DNA from: Caldilineaceae bacterium
Lineage (GTDB): Bacteria > Chloroflexota > Anaerolineae > Caldilineales > Caldilineaceae
DNA: 8,090 nucleotides
Direction of reading: 5' to 3'
NCBI GenBank assembly: GCA_026645635.1
Contig: JAPKMV010000130.1
Location: 1 to 8,090 of the forward strand
This document shows, in pieces, positions 6,138 through 8,090 of the stretch. Each line of letters starts with the position of its first letter. Position 1 is the stretch's first letter. The position numbers were made by a program, and so were the translations under genes. The notes under the pieces were generated by a model, which was not told where the DNA came from, made no database searches, and worked only from the letters and a program-made list of their open reading frames with translations.

Positions 6138-7046
6138 CTACTCGCTGCCTCGCATGCGCGGATAGCTCGTCTGCGTGCCGGGTGATTGTACGCTGATCGC
6201 CGCGATTTCGTTCGCCCGGGCGATGGCGTCGCGCAGGGTGGCGCCAATGGCCAGGTAGTGGGCCAGGCTGCCGACAAAGGCGTCGCCCGCGCCGGTGGTG
6301 TCCACCGCAGTGACGGCGGGGGCGGGAATCTGCTCGGACGTATCGGCGTTGACCAGCAGCGCGCCGCGCGCGCCGAGGGTGATCAGGGCGTTGCGTGCCC
6401 CCCGATTCAAGATCATCTGGCCGGCCAGCAGCGCATCGTCGAGCGTCTGCACCGGCGCGCCGGTGAGCAGTTCCGCCTCGGTTTCGTTGGGGCAGAAGAT
6501 GTCGGTCAGTTGGTAGACTTCGTCGGGCACCTCACTGCTCACCGGCGCGGAGTTGAAGATCGTCGTCACGCCGGCGGAACGCGCCAGCCAGAGCGCGGCC
6601 AGGTTGGCGGTCATGGGGATCTCCATCTGCAAGAGCAACACCCGCGCACCCGTCACGACCGTGCGCGCCGCCTCCACGTCGGCGGGCGTCACCAGCCCGT
6701 TGGCGCCGGGGATGACGATGATGTGGTTCTGCGCGTGCTCGTCGATGGTGATCACCGCCACGCCGGAGGAGACGCCAGGCGTGACGAAAACGTAGTCCGC
6801 GCCGATGCCTTCGTTGGCGAGATTGCGGCGCATGTCGCTGCCGAAAATGTCGTCGCCGACGCGGCCCACCATCTGCACCGCGCTGCCCATGCGTGCGGCC
6901 ATCACCGCCTGGTTGGCGCCCTTGCCGCCGTAGCCGGTGGTGAACTGGCGGCCGTGGATCGTTTCACCGGGCCGCGGGAAGCGTTCGACATAGGCGTTCA
7001 TGTCGAGATTGATGGAGCCGACAACGCAGATAGCGGGTGTAGACAT
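6138..7046 (-). CDS. rbsK: Ribokinase (PfkB family)
   Basis: This 302-residue cytoplasmic sugar kinase is predicted to convert D-ribose and ATP to ribose-5-phosphate. It aligns well by eye with E. coli RbsK. It has the N-terminal strand and substrate region [20 protein letters not shown] (8-27), the first PfkB signature [17 protein letters not shown] (38-54), [10 protein letters not shown] (187-196), and the second signature [15 protein letters not shown] (248-262) with the anion hole and catalytic base Asp255. The start at ATG 7046 is supported by GAGGTG at 7051-7056 (minus strand) and by the position of the VVGSIN strand; the frame stays open further upstream but only through a repeat. It is slightly shorter than typical at the C-terminus. 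It is followed 9 bases later by hyuB and diverges from PNP. Other PfkB substrates cannot be excluded, but the match to RbsK is close. Confidence 0.92.
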   Translation of the reverse strand: MSTPAICVVGSINLDMNAYVERFPRPGETIHGRQFTTGYGGKGANQAVMAARMGSAVQMVGRVGDDIFGSDMRRNLANEGIGADYVFVTPGVSSGVAVITIDEHAQNHIIVIPGANGLVTPADVEAARTVVTGARVLLLQMEIPMTANLAALWLARSAGVTTIFNSAPVSSEVPDEVYQLTDIFCPNETEAELLTGAPVQTLDDALLAGQMILNRGARNALITLGARGALLVNADTSEQIPAPAVTAVDTTGAGDAFVGSLAHYLAIGATLRDAIARANEIAAISVQSPGTQTSYPRMRGSE

Positions 7047-7050
7047 GGTG

Positions 7051-7056
7051 CACCTC
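7051..7056 (-). promoter_or_regulatory. Ribosome binding site that fixes the ribokinase start
   Basis: On the minus strand the sequence reads GAGGTG, then CACC, then ATG. It is the clearest Shine-Dalgarno in the window. It supports ATG 7046 over initiation sites further upstream in the same open frame, which would translate the repeat at 7076-7103. Confidence 0.65.
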
Positions 7057-7075
7057 GTGATTGAGATGGATGAAT

Positions 7076-7103
7076 CGCACGCAAAGACGCAAAGTCGCAG
7101 AGA
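7076..7103. repeat. 8-base tandem repeat (CGCAAAGA type) in the ribokinase leader
   Basis: CGCA at 7076 is followed by CGCAAAGA (7080-7087), CGCAAAGT (7088-7095) and CGCAGAGA (7096-7103), an exact 8-base period. It lies 30-57 bases upstream of the ribokinase ATG, in the 210 bases between two divergent genes. I find no matching inverted arm nearby, so it may be a half element or a decayed one. Confidence 0.75.
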
Positions 7104-7218
7104 AACAGCTTGATATAGAACAGTGCAAACAGCGATCTTGTGCGTTAACAGGCAGTCTATCACCGGCGCGGGCGCGCTGCAAGGATGCTGACGGTTTGGG
7201 TTCTACTTCAAAGGGGAT

Positions 7219-7247
7219 TTGAACTGCCGCCCCTTCCTGGGTACAAT
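7219..7247 (+). promoter_or_regulatory. Sigma-70 promoter of PNP, predicting a leaderless mRNA
   Basis: TTGAAC at 7219-7224 and TACAAT at 7242-7247 are separated by exactly 17 bases, close to consensus in both boxes. Initiation 6-9 bases after the -10 would fall at about 7253-7257, while the PNP ATG is at 7257. The transcript should therefore begin at or within a few bases of the start codon. No Shine-Dalgarno could lie on such an mRNA. Confidence 0.7.
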
Positions 7248-7256
7248 GGCGCGACG

Positions 7257-8090
7257 ATGAACAACACATTCACCCTTGCCCAGTATGACGAAGCCGCCAA
7301 TTATATCCGCAGCCGCAGCCGCCACACGCCCACAGTCGGGCTGATCCTCGGCAGCGGGCTGAGCGGCCTGGCCGAGCAGATCGCCGGCGCCGACGCGATT
7401 CCCTACGCCGAGATTCCGCATTTCCCCACCAGCACCGTCGCCGGGCACGCGGGCCGGCTGGTGCTCGGTGAGTTGGCCGGCGTCACCGTCTGCGCCATGC
7501 AGGGCCGCTTCCACTTCTACGAAGGCTACACCATGCAGCAGGTGACGCTCCCCGTGCGGGTGATGCGCCGCCTGGGCGTGCAGACGCTGATCGTCACCAA
7601 TGCGGCGGGCGGCGTCAACCCCGCCTACCAGGTGGGCGACATCATGGCCATCGAGGATCACATCAACCTGGTGGGCATGGCCGGCGCCAATCCGCTGAGC
7701 GGCCCCAATCTGGAGGAGTTCGGCCCGCGCTTTCCGCCGGTGAACCGGGTCTACACGCGACGGCTGCGCCAGCTTGCCGCGGCGGTAGCCGCGACGGAGG
7801 ATGTTCCCCTGCGCAGCGGCGTCTACATCCAGCTTTCCGGCCCCAACTTCGAGACGCCGGCCGAGATCCGCATGGTGCGGGCCTGGGGCGCGGATGCCGT
7901 GGGCATGAGCACTGTGGCAGAGACAATCGTGGCGCATCACGCCGGCATGGCAGTGCTTGGCCTCAGCACGATCACCAACGTGGCCATCGACCAGGTGGAC
8001 GCCGACAGCGAACCGAGCCACGAAGAGGTGGTCGAGGCGGGCAAGGTGATTGTGCCGCGGCTCACGCGCCTGCTTCTGGGCGTGCTGGCG
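7257..8090 (+). CDS. punA: Purine nucleoside phosphorylase, trimeric type (cut by right edge)
   Basis: The 278 visible residues run to the window edge with no stop; family members are about 270-290 residues, so only a few are missing. It catalyses phosphorolysis of inosine or guanosine to base and ribose-1-phosphate. Landmarks are LILGSGLSGLAEQI (29-42, phosphate-binding Ser33), GHAGRL with His64, QGRFHFYEGY (82-91, Arg84), TNAAGGVNP (114-122), DHINLVGMAGANPLSGPN (134-151), SGPNFETPAE (194-203, base-binding Glu203), GADAVGMSTV (211-220) and STITN ending at Asn241. The Glu and Asn pair corresponds to Glu201 and Asn243 of human PNP and points to 6-oxopurine nucleosides. Methylthioadenosine phosphorylases differ at the Asn position. 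ATG 7257 follows a strong promoter with almost no leader. It diverges from ribokinase, with 210 bases between the starts. Confidence 0.94.
   Translation, partial: MNNTFTLAQYDEAANYIRSRSRHTPTVGLILGSGLSGLAEQIAGADAIPYAEIPHFPTSTVAGHAGRLVLGELAGVTVCAMQGRFHFYEGYTMQQVTLPVRVMRRLGVQTLIVTNAAGGVNPAYQVGDIMAIEDHINLVGMAGANPLSGPNLEEFGPRFPPVNRVYTRRLRQLAAAVAATEDVPLRSGVYIQLSGPNFETPAEIRMVRAWGADAVGMSTVAETIVAHHAGMAVLGLSTITNVAIDQVDADSEPSHEEVVEAGKVIVPRLTRLLLGVLA

Noticed and set aside
6186..7064. A 292-codon open frame on the + strand
   Set aside because: Antisense to the ribokinase gene, and a low-complexity His/Arg/Gly-rich translation.
7047..7163. Upstream start at 7163 for ribokinase
   Set aside because: The extra residues come from the 8-base repeat and precede a good Shine-Dalgarno with ATG 7046, where the family N-terminus begins.
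7203..8021. A 272-codon open frame on the - strand
   Set aside because: Antisense to PNP, which has all family motifs in the + frame and is open to the window edge.

Overview
The window is GC-rich chromosomal DNA from a bacterium, with strong G/C preference at third codon positions and closely packed genes. It holds a 344-residue PheS of the Bacillus-type length with a Cys4 insert, a tandem-ACT SerB, a HyuB-type protein and trimeric-type purine nucleoside phosphorylase (PNP). Eight-to-nine-base tandem repeats sit at many gene ends. Together these make me think of a Chloroflexota bacterium (Anaerolineae/Caldilineae-like), but that placement is an impression and not proven by anything here. I see no phage, transposase, CRISPR array, tRNA or rRNA.

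Left part (1-2449, all + strand): the tail of an unidentified gene runs into a 7-base repeat and stops 2 bases before a small zinc-ribbon membrane protein. A 93-base hairpin made of 9-base units follows, then a promoter and pheS (phenylalanyl-tRNA synthetase alpha). Nine bases after pheS comes a two-gene DUF4160/DUF2442 module whose genes abut exactly. The usual partner pheT is absent from this position.

Middle (2469-4526): an orphan NarL/LuxR-type response regulator (+) converges on serB (-). An 8-base tandem repeat in inverted orientation lies between them and supplies the last codons and the stop codons of both genes. A second hairpin, with a 22-base perfect arm, separates serB from the gene upstream of it.

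Right part (4527-8090): a ribokinase and a HyuB-type hydantoinase/oxoprolinase subunit form a minus-strand pair 9 bases apart. Diverging from the ribokinase is a purine nucleoside phosphorylase that runs off the right edge. It has a near-consensus sigma-70 promoter placed so that its mRNA should be leaderless or nearly so. PNP (releasing ribose-1-phosphate) and ribokinase (capturing free ribose) fit a nucleoside/ribose salvage theme.

The most unusual signal is not a gene. At six places in 8 kb there is a short tandem repeat of 7, 8 or 9 bases. Each place has a different unit sequence, and three places are arranged as an inverted pair able to form a hairpin. They lie at gene ends, in leaders, and once in frame inside a coding region. 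They look like one architectural class of element with freely diverging sequence.
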